NCBI GenBank assembly: GCA_019638115.1
Contig: JAHBUK010000001.1
Span: forward strand, 700,238-764,237
Origin: Flavobacteriales bacterium
GTDB lineage: Bacteria; Bacteroidota; Bacteroidia; Flavobacteriales_F; PHOS-HE28
Direction: 5' to 3'
Length of the DNA stretch: 64,000 nt
Positions 34,400-42,962 of the stretch are shown one piece after another. Positions within the stretch are counted from its first letter, which is position 1. Each line of letters starts with the position of its first letter. The notes under the pieces are model-generated. The model was not told where the DNA came from. It searched no databases and saw only the letters and a program-made list of their open reading frames with translations. The translations under genes and the position numbers were made by a program.

Positions 34400-34918
34400 T
34401 CACTCGAACAAGGCCTTCAGCTCGGTGGCCTCCTCCGGCTTCATCTTGCCGCTCAGGATCAAGCGAAGCTGCCTGCGGCGAAGTGCGCCTTCGTAGCGCT
34501 TCCGTTCCTCCTCGTTGGTGGGCTCGGCCTCGGGCACGTTCACCGGGCGTCCGGCATGGTCCACGGCCACAAAGGTGTAGATGGCGCTGTTGCACTTGAT
34601 CAGTTCTCCGGTCACCTGGTCCTCCACGGACACGTCGCTCCACACTTCCATGCTGCTGCCGAACGCGCGGCTCACATGGCTCTTGATGGTGACGAAATCG
34701 CCCAGCTTGATGGGCTTGTCGAAACCCACGTGGTTAACGGCCACGGTGACCACCACCCGCTTGCAGTGCCGGTGCGCACTGATGGCACAACTGATGTCCA
34801 GCCACTGCAGCAATCGCCCACCGAAGAGGTTGCCCAAGGTGTTGGTATCGTTGGGTAATACCACGTGCGTGGTCTGCGCATAACTGACACTGACCGGGCG
34901 GTTCTCTCTGCTGTTCAT
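34400..34918 (-). CDS. Acyl-CoA thioesterase (hotdog fold)
   Basis: The 172-residue protein from ATG 34918 has the YciA/ACOT hotdog pattern: THVVLPNDTNTLGNLFGGRL then LQWLDISCAISAHRH (the Asp and Gly-rich segment of the catalytic helix), VVTVAVNHVGFDKPIKLGDF, KSHVSRAFGSSMEV and CNSAIYTFVAVDHAGRP. These enzymes hydrolyse acyl-CoAs. The start at 34918 gives the normal N-terminus; longer upstream frames are repeat-like or non-conserved. It is divergent from the peroxiredoxin gene. Confidence 0.92.
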   Translation of the reverse strand: MNSRENRPVSVSYAQTTHVVLPNDTNTLGNLFGGRLLQWLDISCAISAHRHCKRVVVTVAVNHVGFDKPIKLGDFVTIKSHVSRAFGSSMEVWSDVSVEDQVTGELIKCNSAIYTFVAVDHAGRPVNVPEAEPTNEEERKRYEGALRRRQLRLILSGKMKPEEATELKALFE

Positions 34919-35030
34919 ACAAGGACTGTTGTGGGGTGCAAAAGTAGACGCCGGTATGCGCCAGCGCGATACGCGAAGGGACGACCCATTGGAACGAATG
35001 TGCCAGCGATCCAATACCGACCTTCGCCAC

Positions 35031-35489
35031 ATGCTGAAACCTGGTAGCCCCGCCCCTGCCCTGGTGTTGAACGACCAGCACGGGAAGCCCTTCGACCTGG
35101 CCGCGGCTTGGTCCACACAGCATGTTGTCCTCTTCTTCTACCCCAAGGCCCACACCAACGTATGCACCCAGGAGGCCTGCGCCTTTCGCGATGCCTATGC
35201 CGATCTGCAGGCCAGGAACGCCGTGGTGATCGGGATCAGTCGCGATGGCAGCGCTTCACAGCAGCGTTTCGCAAGCCGCTGGAACCTGCCCTTCACCCTT
35301 TTGGCCGACGTGGACGGGAAAGCGCGCAAGGCCTATGAAGTGGACAGCTTCTTCGGGCTCGTCCCCGGGCGCATCACCTATGTGATCGGGCAGGGAGGCA
35401 TCATCCGGCACGCCCACAGCGACCTCTTCGCATCGCATGAACACGTGCAGCAGGCGCTCAACGCGCTGGACGATCAGCGCACGGTGTAG
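35031..35489 (+). CDS. bcp: Peroxiredoxin, Bcp/PrxQ type
   Basis: The 152-residue protein has the AhpC/TSA fold of bacterioferritin comigratory proteins: LNDQHGKPFDLAAAWSTQHV, VVLFFYPKAHTNVCTQEACAFRD with the peroxidatic Cys and a second Cys five residues later (CTQEAC), and GISRDGSASQQRFA. It reduces peroxides using thioredoxin. The ATG at 35031 gives the normal N-terminus. The CDS 3-prime end overlaps the next convergent gene by 16 bases. Confidence 0.93.
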   Translation: MLKPGSPAPALVLNDQHGKPFDLAAAWSTQHVVLFFYPKAHTNVCTQEACAFRDAYADLQARNAVVIGISRDGSASQQRFASRWNLPFTLLADVDGKARKAYEVDSFFGLVPGRITYVIGQGGIIRHAHSDLFASHEHVQQALNALDDQRTV

Positions 35490-36121
35490 AATAGTACACG
35501 GCCATCGTCAGTGCCTACCAGTAACGTTCCGTCCAGCAAGAGGAGGGGCGCACGGTGGTGCTGGTCCTTGTTCTCGGGGAACTCCAACTTCTGTAGCACC
35601 TTGCCTTCGGCATCCACGAATTCCACCAGCCCGTGTTTGCCGGCCTTGGCGGTGGCACCCTCCAAAGACAGTTCTGCCTGTTGGTAGAAACGATCGAAGT
35701 TGCTGTTCTTCATGTCCAGGCCCATCGCCTTCACGGCGCGTGGATCGGGCACCCAACGCATGCTGGTGGTGATGGGGATCTTCTCCGCCTTCTTCACATC
35801 GAACACCACGCGCTTCCCGCTGTGCCCGATCAGTACCAGGTACTCGCCGTTCTCATTGAAGCCCACGTGGTAAACGGCCGTTCCACCATCTTCATTGAAA
35901 GGCAGCGCATGGATCCGCTTGCCACTTTCAAGATCGTAAAGTTCCGCGCCTTTGTTGAGGCCCACCAACAAACGATCGCCTTTGGGCGAAATGGCGAAGG
36001 AGATCACCTCCGCCTTGGTGGTGCGCATGGTGCGCACAGGAGTGGCATCCACCACTTGCGCGGCCATTGGGGTGATGTAAGCGGCCAGAAGAAGGGCGAT
36101 GGCGGAGATCAGGATGCGCAT
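35474..36121 (-). CDS. Secreted beta-propeller-like protein of unknown function
   Basis: A 215-residue protein from ATG 36121, with a signal peptide (MRILISAIALLLAAYITPMA). It contains WD-like or SMP-30-like repeats (VISFAISPKGDRLLVGLNKG then AELYDLESGKRIHALPFNED and VGFNENGEYLVLIGHSGKRV). It has too few blades for a complete propeller and no catalytic motif. It follows a small STAS-like gene on the same strand, 19 bases away, so they may be co-transcribed. Confidence 0.8.
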   Translation of the reverse strand: MRILISAIALLLAAYITPMAAQVVDATPVRTMRTTKAEVISFAISPKGDRLLVGLNKGAELYDLESGKRIHALPFNEDGGTAVYHVGFNENGEYLVLIGHSGKRVVFDVKKAEKIPITTSMRWVPDPRAVKAMGLDMKNSNFDRFYQQAELSLEGATAKAGKHGLVEFVDAEGKVLQKLEFPENKDQHHRAPLLLLDGTLLVGTDDGRVLFYTVR

Positions 36122-36140
36122 TGGTCGTGTTGCGAAAAGC

Positions 36141-36557
36141 TCAGTGGCGGTCAATGAGGTGCTTCTGCTCTTCCAGCCATTGCATGGCGGAAGCATGGTC
36201 CGGGAACATGCGGATGGGGCGGGCCGGTTTGTGGTGCCGTACGAACACGTTGGCCGCGAGCTGGTGGCTGAAATCGCGCACCACGATGGCATCCGCGGCG
36301 ATCAGCGCATTGGACACCTCGGAAGAAGCATAGGCACGGGCCTCGTTGCTCATGGTGGTGCCCTCACCAACGCTTACGAGCAAGAGCACCTTATGGCCTG
36401 CACCGGCATCCTGTATCGCGTCGAACATCAACTGCACATCAGAAGGCCCCACTTCCAGACCATCCTTGAAATGGGTGTGTACGATACCATTGGGGAGGAA
36501 TTCCACCCGGCAAGCCACAAGGTCCACCACACGCTCCGGTCCGTTCATTTCGATCAA
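36141..36557 (-). CDS. STAS/SpoIIAA-like small cytoplasmic protein
   Basis: A 138-residue protein with the alternating beta-alpha pattern of SpoIIAA-like/STAS-like domains: VVDLVACRVEFLPNGIVHTH, VLLLVSVGEGTTMSNEARAY and ALIAADAIVVRDFSHQLAAN. Many Bacteroidota carry such small proteins. No catalytic residues or membrane segment are seen. The start is the first ATG; the alternative internal Met is four residues in. The function is unknown. Confidence 0.75.
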   Translation of the reverse strand: MIEMNGPERVVDLVACRVEFLPNGIVHTHFKDGLEVGPSDVQLMFDAIQDAGAGHKVLLLVSVGEGTTMSNEARAYASSEVSNALIAADAIVVRDFSHQLAANVFVRHHKPARPIRMFPDHASAMQWLEEQKHLIDRH

Positions 36558-36623
36558 GCAGGGAGGGCGAAGTTAAGGTCACACACCCCGCAGGTGGGCC
36601 GCAAAAAAAGCAAAGCACCGGTA

Positions 36624-37724
36624 TCAGCGCACCAGCAACCAGGCCGATGGCTGGGCATTGCCGCGCACCACCGCCAAGGCCTCCAAGGCATCGGCTCGTT
36701 TTGCATAGCTGCCATAAGCCACCGGGTGCAAGGACCCGTTCCGTGGCAGGCGCAAGGCATCATGCCCTTGGGCACGCAACTCTTCCAAAAAACGATCGGC
36801 ATTGTCGGGGTCGGCAAAACAACCTCCCACCACATGGAACCGTTTGGCACCGGTCGCTTCCACAACGGCAGGGCGCGGCGTAGGCAACACCACGCGGGTG
36901 GTGTCCACCTTGGCTGCTGCTTCAAATTCCGGAGCGCCCAGATCCACGATGAGGGATACACTATCATTCGTGGTGAGGGGAAGCTCGTGCGTGCCATGGC
37001 CGAGTTCCGGCAAGCTGAAAATGCCCGCCGACGAGACCACGTGGTCCGGCAATGGCGCGGCAGGCACGTAGGTACGCTTGGCCTCGGTTCCGAAGGGCGC
37101 GAGCAGGCTCCACTGGGCCATGCCGTCGGCATTCTGTTGATCCATGTAAAGGGCCGCGGCTGCAGCAAGCAGCAAGCTTACCGAAGCAGCGATCGGTAGC
37201 AGAACGCTGCGTCGCTGGCGTGCGGGCTCTTCGTTCACCACGGGTGCCGGCATGGGCACCACCACTGGAGCCGGTGGCACGGGAGGCGCTACCGCAGGTC
37301 GTATGCGTGGCACGGGCACAGCAGCTACGGGCCGCAAGCCATAGGCATCCCGCAGGAAATTCGCCCGCCGATCGGGTTCGAACTGGAGGATGTTCTCACT
37401 GTCGTGATAGAAGATGCCGACATGCGGGATCTCCAGCCGGCCCGAACGCCCGAGCGTATCGCGCCACTGTGCCACGGTATCGGCTATGCGCGTGTTGGCG
37501 GCGTTGAAGCCGATGCCCTGTTGCTTGGCGATGTGGTCCGCCAACAAGCCATCATTGCGCACCAGGTTGCGGTTGAAGCTGACATCCTTGCCCGGCGGGT
37601 GCACCAGCTTGCGCGCCTCGTCCAGCCGCGCAGGTCGGTACTGCGTTAGGAAGCCACCCCAATGCGGCACGATCACACAATCGTGGCAGTGCAGAAGCTG
37701 GCGTATGTCCCGGTCCAATGACAT
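36624..37724 (-). CDS. HU-like/CCDC81-type N-terminus with C-terminal SPOR domain
   Basis: The 366-residue protein begins with the Bacteroidota HU-like (CCDC81-type) domain (LLHCHDCVIVPHWGGFLTQY, VSFNRNLVRNDGLLADHIAK, LEIPHVGIFYHDSENIL). A proline-rich linker leads to a membrane helix near residues 177-195 (VLLPIAASVSLLLAAAAALY), and a SPOR domain (FHVVGGCFADPDNADRFLEE, HPVAYGSYAKRADALEALAV) closes it. SPOR domains bind peptidoglycan stripped of stem peptides and mark division sites. It lies 24 bases after kdsB on the same strand, so it is the last gene of the TonB receptor operon. Confidence 0.92.
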   Translation of the reverse strand: MSLDRDIRQLLHCHDCVIVPHWGGFLTQYRPARLDEARKLVHPPGKDVSFNRNLVRNDGLLADHIAKQQGIGFNAANTRIADTVAQWRDTLGRSGRLEIPHVGIFYHDSENILQFEPDRRANFLRDAYGLRPVAAVPVPRIRPAVAPPVPPAPVVVPMPAPVVNEEPARQRRSVLLPIAASVSLLLAAAAALYMDQQNADGMAQWSLLAPFGTEAKRTYVPAAPLPDHVVSSAGIFSLPELGHGTHELPLTTNDSVSLIVDLGAPEFEAAAKVDTTRVVLPTPRPAVVEATGAKRFHVVGGCFADPDNADRFLEELRAQGHDALRLPRNGSLHPVAYGSYAKRADALEALAVVRGNAQPSAWLLVR

Positions 37725-37748
37725 GGCGGCTGCGAAAACGGCGGCAAG

Positions 37749-38495
37749 TTAAGCAGCCGACACCCTGCGGCGGGCCGCTTCCAGATCGGCGTGTGTATCC
37801 ACACAGAACGAGGGGTGCTCGGTGAGGCCGATCCGCACACTGAAACCGTGCTCCAACCAGCGCAGCTGTTCCAGCGATTCGGCCAGTTCCAGCGTGGACG
37901 GTGGCAAGCTCACCAAACGGGCAAGCACCTCCGTACGGAAACCGTAGAGCCCCACATGCTTCAAGTAGCGGAACCGCTGGCAGCGAGGACCCGCACCCGG
38001 ATCCCGCAGGAAGGGTATGGCCGCCCGGCTGAAGTACAGCGCATCCTGCTCCGTGTTCACGGTAATGAGCACCTCCCCGGGATCATCGAGGTCTCGGTCG
38101 TCGGTCACCACCTGGGCCAGGGTGGCGATACCGCCAGGCGCTTCCAGCAATGCGGCACAGAGCTCATCGATCTGGTCGGGTACAAGGAAAGGCTCGTCGC
38201 CTTGGATGTTCACCACGGCATCGCAGTCGGAGCCCAGCTTTTCCCAAGCCTCGTGGCAACGGTCAGTACCACTGGGGTGCTGTGGTGAGGTAAGCACAGC
38301 CTTTCCACCAAAGCCCTCCACGTGCGCCACTATCCGTGCATCGTCCGTGGCCACCACCACGTCGTGCAAGCTGGTCGCCCGGCGTGCCTGCTCCACCACG
38401 CGTTGCACCATGCTCTTGCCGCCGATGTCCACCAACGGCTTGCCGGGCAGGCGTGTGCTGGCATAGCGTGCCGGAATCACCCCCAGTATTCGCAT
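37749..38495 (-). CDS. kdsB: 3-deoxy-manno-octulosonate cytidylyltransferase
   Basis: The 248-residue protein has the KdsB motifs: ILGVIPARYASTRLPGKPLV, VVVATDDARIVAHVEGFGGK, SGTDRCHEAWEKL, VVNIQGDEPFLVPDQIDELC and HVGLYGFRTEVLARLVSLPP. It activates Kdo as CMP-Kdo for lipid A. The ATG at 38495 gives the standard start; an ATG at 38501 lies two codons earlier and overlaps the TonB-receptor stop as TGATG, which would couple the genes. The protein is full length. Confidence 0.95.
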   Translation of the reverse strand: MRILGVIPARYASTRLPGKPLVDIGGKSMVQRVVEQARRATSLHDVVVATDDARIVAHVEGFGGKAVLTSPQHPSGTDRCHEAWEKLGSDCDAVVNIQGDEPFLVPDQIDELCAALLEAPGGIATLAQVVTDDRDLDDPGEVLITVNTEQDALYFSRAAIPFLRDPGAGPRCQRFRYLKHVGLYGFRTEVLARLVSLPPSTLELAESLEQLRWLEHGFSVRIGLTEHPSFCVDTHADLEAARRRVSAA

Positions 38496-38500
38496 GCCCA

Positions 38501-40894
38501 TCAAATGTTCACCGTAAGCTGCACCTGCATGGTACGCATGGCTTCCACCGAAAGCGGGCGCAGGGAGTAAACCTCGTTGGTGAGGTTGTTCACGATGAAG
38601 GACATGCGTGTGCTTTCCGAGAGTTCGACGCCGGCCCGCACATCCAACAAGGTGTCCCCACTGCGGTGCGTCTTCATCCACTCGGAAACACCGGTTTGCA
38701 GGCGGAAGGCCTGACTGGGCGATTCATCGAGGTCCACGAAGATCCTATCGAGGTTGCGCACATGGCTGTTGTAGCGAACGCTGACACCCGCCATCAAGCG
38801 ACCGCGCTCCACCTGCAGATCGGCGCGGAAAAGGGTCTGCACCCTGAACTTCAGGATGTTCTCCGAAGGGTCGTAACTGGTGGAGTTGTAGGAGTACGGC
38901 GTGCTGCCGGAGAAAGCCGGCGTGGCGTAAACGTAGTCCGGCGTGGTGGAGATCGGAAGGGTGTTGGTGAAGCCCATGAGCGTGGCCACGTTCCACTTGC
39001 CGAATTCGGCCTTGCCCACGAGTTCCAGTTCATATCCAGTGACCCGTGCACCACCCGTGTTCACGCTCTTGAAACCAAGACCTCCGTTGTTCTGAAGGGT
39101 GGGCGTTACCCACTGGCCGAAGGTGAACTCCACGTAGTCCTCGAAATCCTGCTGGAAGAACACGGCATCCATGTACCCCATGAACGGGCCGAGCTTGAAG
39201 CCCTGCTTGATGCCTGCCTCGATGTTGGTACTGCGCTCCGCCCGCAGCTCCGGATTGGGGAACACGGCCAACACGCCCACGTTGGTGGTGATGTAGCGCT
39301 CTCCGATGGTGGGGAAGCGGAAGCCCTGGCCATAGCTGGCGCGGAGGAAGGTGGCTTCCAACACTTGGTAGGTGGCACCCGCGCGGAACACCGGCTGGGA
39401 AGCTTCATACTCGTTCACCGTGAAACGCTCGTAACGCACACCGGCGGACAACGCGATCTTCTCGATGATCTTCTTGTCCATCTGCAGGTAGGCTGCCACG
39501 TTGGTGGAACTGCTGCGGCCATTGCCTTCGGGGTTGCCGCGATAGAGCTCGGAATTGGAGTTCACCTGAAGACCGGATATGCCACCGGTGAACACCGTGC
39601 GCCCGAAGAGTTCGGCCTCCTGTTGGATCTGGTACTCCCCGAACATGGAGGCATTGCTGTTGCTCTGCTCGTTGTTGTTGTCGAAGATCTGCCGGAAGTA
39701 GCGACCGCGCAGGGTGTGTTTGGTGCCTGAAGGACTGTAGTAATTCACGAACGGATCGATGAAGTACTGCGTGCCCAATGTGCGGGTCACCGTGCCGCGT
39801 TCCGGGCGGTACATGCCCCTGTCGGTATCCTCCCATACGAATACGCTGGTGGCACGGCTCTTCATGGCATTGGCGGCGATGCCGTAGTTGAGCCCACTGA
39901 TCTTCCGGTGGCGCCAACGCATGCTGGTGTTGAAGCGCACCCGCTGGTCGTAGCCGCCTTCCCCCACACGCAGCGGGTCCCGGGCAAGGGTGTCCAAGGG
40001 CACTGTTTCCGGCCCTATGTAACCGGCATCGGCCACGGCATTGCCACCCACCACCAGATCGAAATTGCCGATCTGCCGGGAGTGGAAGAAGTTGGCACCG
40101 CTCATTACGGGTGCGTTGGAAGACCACCACCTGGCCGGCGCATGACCGGGGGTGTCGTACATGCCTACGAACATGGTGGCGCGGGTCTTGGGCGTGCTGC
40201 GCGGATAGGCGGTCCGCACGTTGATCACCCCGCTCAGGGCCGCGCTTCCATAGAGCACGGACGATGCGCCCTTGATCACCTCGATCTGCTCCAGGTTCTC
40301 CAGCGGAAGGAAGCTCCAGTTCGGACGCCCGATATCCCCACTGAGCACCGGCATATCGTCCAGCATCACCTGCACCCTGCTGCCAGCACCATAGCTGAAA
40401 CCGCTGCCGGCGCGTATCTGCGGATCCTCATCGATGATCACCACACCGGGCACTTGATCCAGGGCCTGGTCCATGCTCACGATGTTCTTGTTGAGCACGA
40501 TATCCGGCCGGAGCACACTTACTGATTGGGTGACCTCGCCCACACGCTGCTCAAAGCGGCCGGCAGTGACCACCACCATGTCCAACTGGGCAGAAGCCAC
40601 ATTGAGGGCCACGTTCAGGGTGCGGGTCTCACCAGCGGCAAGAGTGACCTTCTCCCGGTAGGTGATGTAGCCCATGGAGCTGAACGCCAACTCGTAGTCA
40701 CCCGCCGGCAGTCGCAAATTGTAGGTGCCATCGACCTCGGTGGCCACACCCTTGCCCGGGCCATGTACCACACTTGCACCGATCACGGTCTCCTTGGTCT
40801 TGGCGTCGGTCACAACGCCTTTCACAACGGCATCCTGGGCCTGTACCGAAGCAACTCCGGCCAACATCAGGCCTGCTAAAAGAACACTCTTCAT
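38501..40894 (-). CDS. TonB-dependent outer-membrane receptor with carboxypeptidase-like N-domain
   Basis: This 797-residue protein has a signal peptide (MKSVLLAGLMLAGVASVQA) and a carboxypeptidase-regulatory-like domain (VVKGVVTDAKTKETVIGASV). A plug domain (SVSVLRPDIVLNKNIVSMDQ, GSRVQVMLDDMPVLSGDIGR) and a TonB beta-barrel ending (SFIVNNLTNEVYSLRPLSVE) follow. Upstream extension to 41020 would place non-signal sequence first. It imports a ligand using TonB energised by the ExbB/ExbD complex at 27-30 kb. The ligand cannot be read; no siderophore or glycan enzymes are adjacent. Its stop overlaps the kdsB start region. Confidence 0.93.
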   Translation of the reverse strand: MKSVLLAGLMLAGVASVQAQDAVVKGVVTDAKTKETVIGASVVHGPGKGVATEVDGTYNLRLPAGDYELAFSSMGYITYREKVTLAAGETRTLNVALNVASAQLDMVVVTAGRFEQRVGEVTQSVSVLRPDIVLNKNIVSMDQALDQVPGVVIIDEDPQIRAGSGFSYGAGSRVQVMLDDMPVLSGDIGRPNWSFLPLENLEQIEVIKGASSVLYGSAALSGVINVRTAYPRSTPKTRATMFVGMYDTPGHAPARWWSSNAPVMSGANFFHSRQIGNFDLVVGGNAVADAGYIGPETVPLDTLARDPLRVGEGGYDQRVRFNTSMRWRHRKISGLNYGIAANAMKSRATSVFVWEDTDRGMYRPERGTVTRTLGTQYFIDPFVNYYSPSGTKHTLRGRYFRQIFDNNNEQSNSNASMFGEYQIQQEAELFGRTVFTGGISGLQVNSNSELYRGNPEGNGRSSSTNVAAYLQMDKKIIEKIALSAGVRYERFTVNEYEASQPVFRAGATYQVLEATFLRASYGQGFRFPTIGERYITTNVGVLAVFPNPELRAERSTNIEAGIKQGFKLGPFMGYMDAVFFQQDFEDYVEFTFGQWVTPTLQNNGGLGFKSVNTGGARVTGYELELVGKAEFGKWNVATLMGFTNTLPISTTPDYVYATPAFSGSTPYSYNSTSYDPSENILKFRVQTLFRADLQVERGRLMAGVSVRYNSHVRNLDRIFVDLDESPSQAFRLQTGVSEWMKTHRSGDTLLDVRAGVELSESTRMSFIVNNLTNEVYSLRPLSVEAMRTMQVQLTVNI

Positions 40895-40986
40895 GCAGCG
40901 GATATATTTGTGCTGTTGCGCCTGTTGACACGTTGGGGCCGAAGGCGATGCGGGTAAATGTAGGGAAAGGGTAATACGCGCTTCAC

Positions 40987-42093
40987 GTGGAGGAACAGCA
41001 GTGGATACATCGCATCGCACTGTCCATGCTCAAGGGCATTGGACCGGTGAACGCCCGCAATTTGGTGGCCTACTGTGGAGGTGTGGATGCGCTCTTTACC
41101 GACCGCAAGCTGAAGAACACCTTGGAGAAGGTGCCCGGCATCGGCCCCAAGCTGATCGCCAGCATCACCGACAAGAAGGTACTGCCCTCCGCAGAGAAGG
41201 AATTCGCCTATGTGCAGAAGCACAAGCTGCGCATGCTCTTCTACCTCGATGCGGATTATCCGCGCCGCCTGAAACAGGCCGAGGACGCCCCCGTGCTGAT
41301 GTATGTACAAGGCAATGCGGACCTGGAAGCCATGCACATGGTCTCCATTGTGGGCACCCGCTCCCCCACCGACCAAGGCAAGCGCTTGTGCACCGAACTG
41401 GTGGAAGGGCTGAAGAACAGTGGGGCCACCATTGTGAGCGGCCTGGCCTATGGCATCGACATAGTAGCGCACCGCGCCGCACTGAAACAGGGACTACAGA
41501 CCATTGGCTGCGTGGCCCACGGCTTGGACCGGCTATACCCCGGCGAGCATGCAGGCACCGCCAAGGAAATGGTGGAGCAAGGCGGCCTGGTTACCGAGGT
41601 ACCGAGCGATGGCCCCTTCGCGCCCGGCAATTTCCCGGCCCGTAACCGCATCATCGCCGGGCTCAGCGATTGCACCATCGTGGTGGAAAGCGGGCCGAAA
41701 GGCGGCAGCCTCATCACCGCGGACATTGCCAACAGCTACGACCGAGAGGTCTTCGCATACCCCGGCCGCCCCACCGATCCAAGAAGCGAAGGCTGCAACG
41801 CCCTCATCCAACGCAACCAGGCGGCCCTCATCACCAATGCCAACGATGTCCTCCGCATGATGGACTGGCTGCCCAAGAAGCAGAAAGCCCCCGTGCAAGC
41901 CGCGCTCTTCACCGACCTGCAGCCCGATGAGCAGACCTTGGTGGACATCATCAAAGCCAAAGGCAAGGTGGACATCGATGAACTCTGCGTGCAAAGCCGC
42001 ATGGCACACGGCAAGGCCGCCGGGCTCTTGCTCAACCTGGAGTTCAGCGGGGTGGTACGCAGCCTGCCGGGCAAGGTGTACCAGTTGAATTGA
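40987..42093 (+). CDS. dprA: DNA-processing protein A
   Basis: The 368-residue protein starts at a GTG (VEEQQWIHRIALSMLKGIGP). It has a helix-hairpin-helix N-terminus, the Rossmann-like DprA core (SIVGTRSPTDQGKRLCTELV, GLAYGIDIVAHRAALKQG, GPKGGSLITADIANSYDREV, FAYPGRP) and a C-terminal winged helix (IKAKGKVDIDELCVQSRMAH). DprA loads RecA onto incoming ssDNA in natural transformation. Length is normal. Confidence 0.95.
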   Translation: MEEQQWIHRIALSMLKGIGPVNARNLVAYCGGVDALFTDRKLKNTLEKVPGIGPKLIASITDKKVLPSAEKEFAYVQKHKLRMLFYLDADYPRRLKQAEDAPVLMYVQGNADLEAMHMVSIVGTRSPTDQGKRLCTELVEGLKNSGATIVSGLAYGIDIVAHRAALKQGLQTIGCVAHGLDRLYPGEHAGTAKEMVEQGGLVTEVPSDGPFAPGNFPARNRIIAGLSDCTIVVESGPKGGSLITADIANSYDREVFAYPGRPTDPRSEGCNALIQRNQAALITNANDVLRMMDWLPKKQKAPVQAALFTDLQPDEQTLVDIIKAKGKVDIDELCVQSRMAHGKAAGLLLNLEFSGVVRSLPGKVYQLN

Positions 42094-42099
42094 GGTAGC

Positions 42100-42876
42100 A
42101 TGATGCGGAGCTCGCTTCTGGCACTGCTGGCTCTTACGTCCCTATCGCTTGTGCCTTCCGTTCGCGAACGTGCGCCCATCCGTGAAGTGGGCATGGCCTT
42201 CGACACGGGCAAGTACGCCTGGAAACACGAGGTGACGAACCAGGAATACCGCGCGTTCCTGGCAAGTTTGGACAGTGCCGAGCAGATGGCGTACAGCCCG
42301 GACCCTTCCGGCTGGGGTGTCCATTCCGGCTTGTATTTGGACCACTACCATAGCCACCCTGCATATGCTGCGCATCCTGTGGTGAACATCAGCATCGAGG
42401 ACGCCCTGCGCTATTGCGCTTGGAGAACAGCGGAGGTCCGGCAAAGAACGGGACTTGCTACGGCTGTTGTGCGCCTGCCGACCCATGCAGAGTGGTTATG
42501 GCTCGCAGGTTTCGCGGACTACGAACGGCGCTTACAGTGCGCTTATGGGAATACCTTCCATTGGGGAAGCAACACCATCCATGATGACCGCGGAAGGGCA
42601 TTGGCCAACGTGAACATCCCCATGGAATATGCGGTGCCGACCAAACGCAACAGGCCCCAGCGAACCTGCGAGATCACCTGCCCGGTGGGCAACTACCCGC
42701 CCAACCGATCAGGGCTATACGATGTGCATGGCAACGTGCGGGAAATGGTGGGCGATAGTGCGTGTACCATGGGTGGAGGATGGTTGGACCGGCCGCAGGA
42801 CTGCCTTCCGAACCAGGCCATGCCCTACACGGGCCCGAGCCCAGCGCTCGGCTTTCGGCCCATATTGGTGTTGTAG
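42100..42876 (+). CDS. Formylglycine-generating-enzyme (SUMF1)-like protein
   Basis: The 258-residue protein follows dprA by six bases. It starts with a hydrophobic segment (SLLALLALTSLSLVPSV) and has the FGE-sulfatase fold pattern: YAWKHEVTNQEYRAFLASLD, HPVVNISIEDALRYCAWRTA, RLPTHAEWLWLAGFADYERR, CPVGNYPPNRSGLYDVHGNV and REMVGDSACTMGGGWLDRPQ. The catalytic Cys pair of true FGE is not at the expected place, so an enzyme role is doubtful; relatives such as GldJ/GldK are structural gliding/T9SS proteins. It is short and complete. Confidence 0.82.
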   Translation: MMRSSLLALLALTSLSLVPSVRERAPIREVGMAFDTGKYAWKHEVTNQEYRAFLASLDSAEQMAYSPDPSGWGVHSGLYLDHYHSHPAYAAHPVVNISIEDALRYCAWRTAEVRQRTGLATAVVRLPTHAEWLWLAGFADYERRLQCAYGNTFHWGSNTIHDDRGRALANVNIPMEYAVPTKRNRPQRTCEITCPVGNYPPNRSGLYDVHGNVREMVGDSACTMGGGWLDRPQDCLPNQAMPYTGPSPALGFRPILVL

Positions 42877-42962
42877 CTACTTGGCTATTCCGACCAAGGG
42901 ATCACCAAAGCCCCCACCGCCGAATGGTCGGTACGGTGGCAACCCGTTCAGGATGCCTGACC

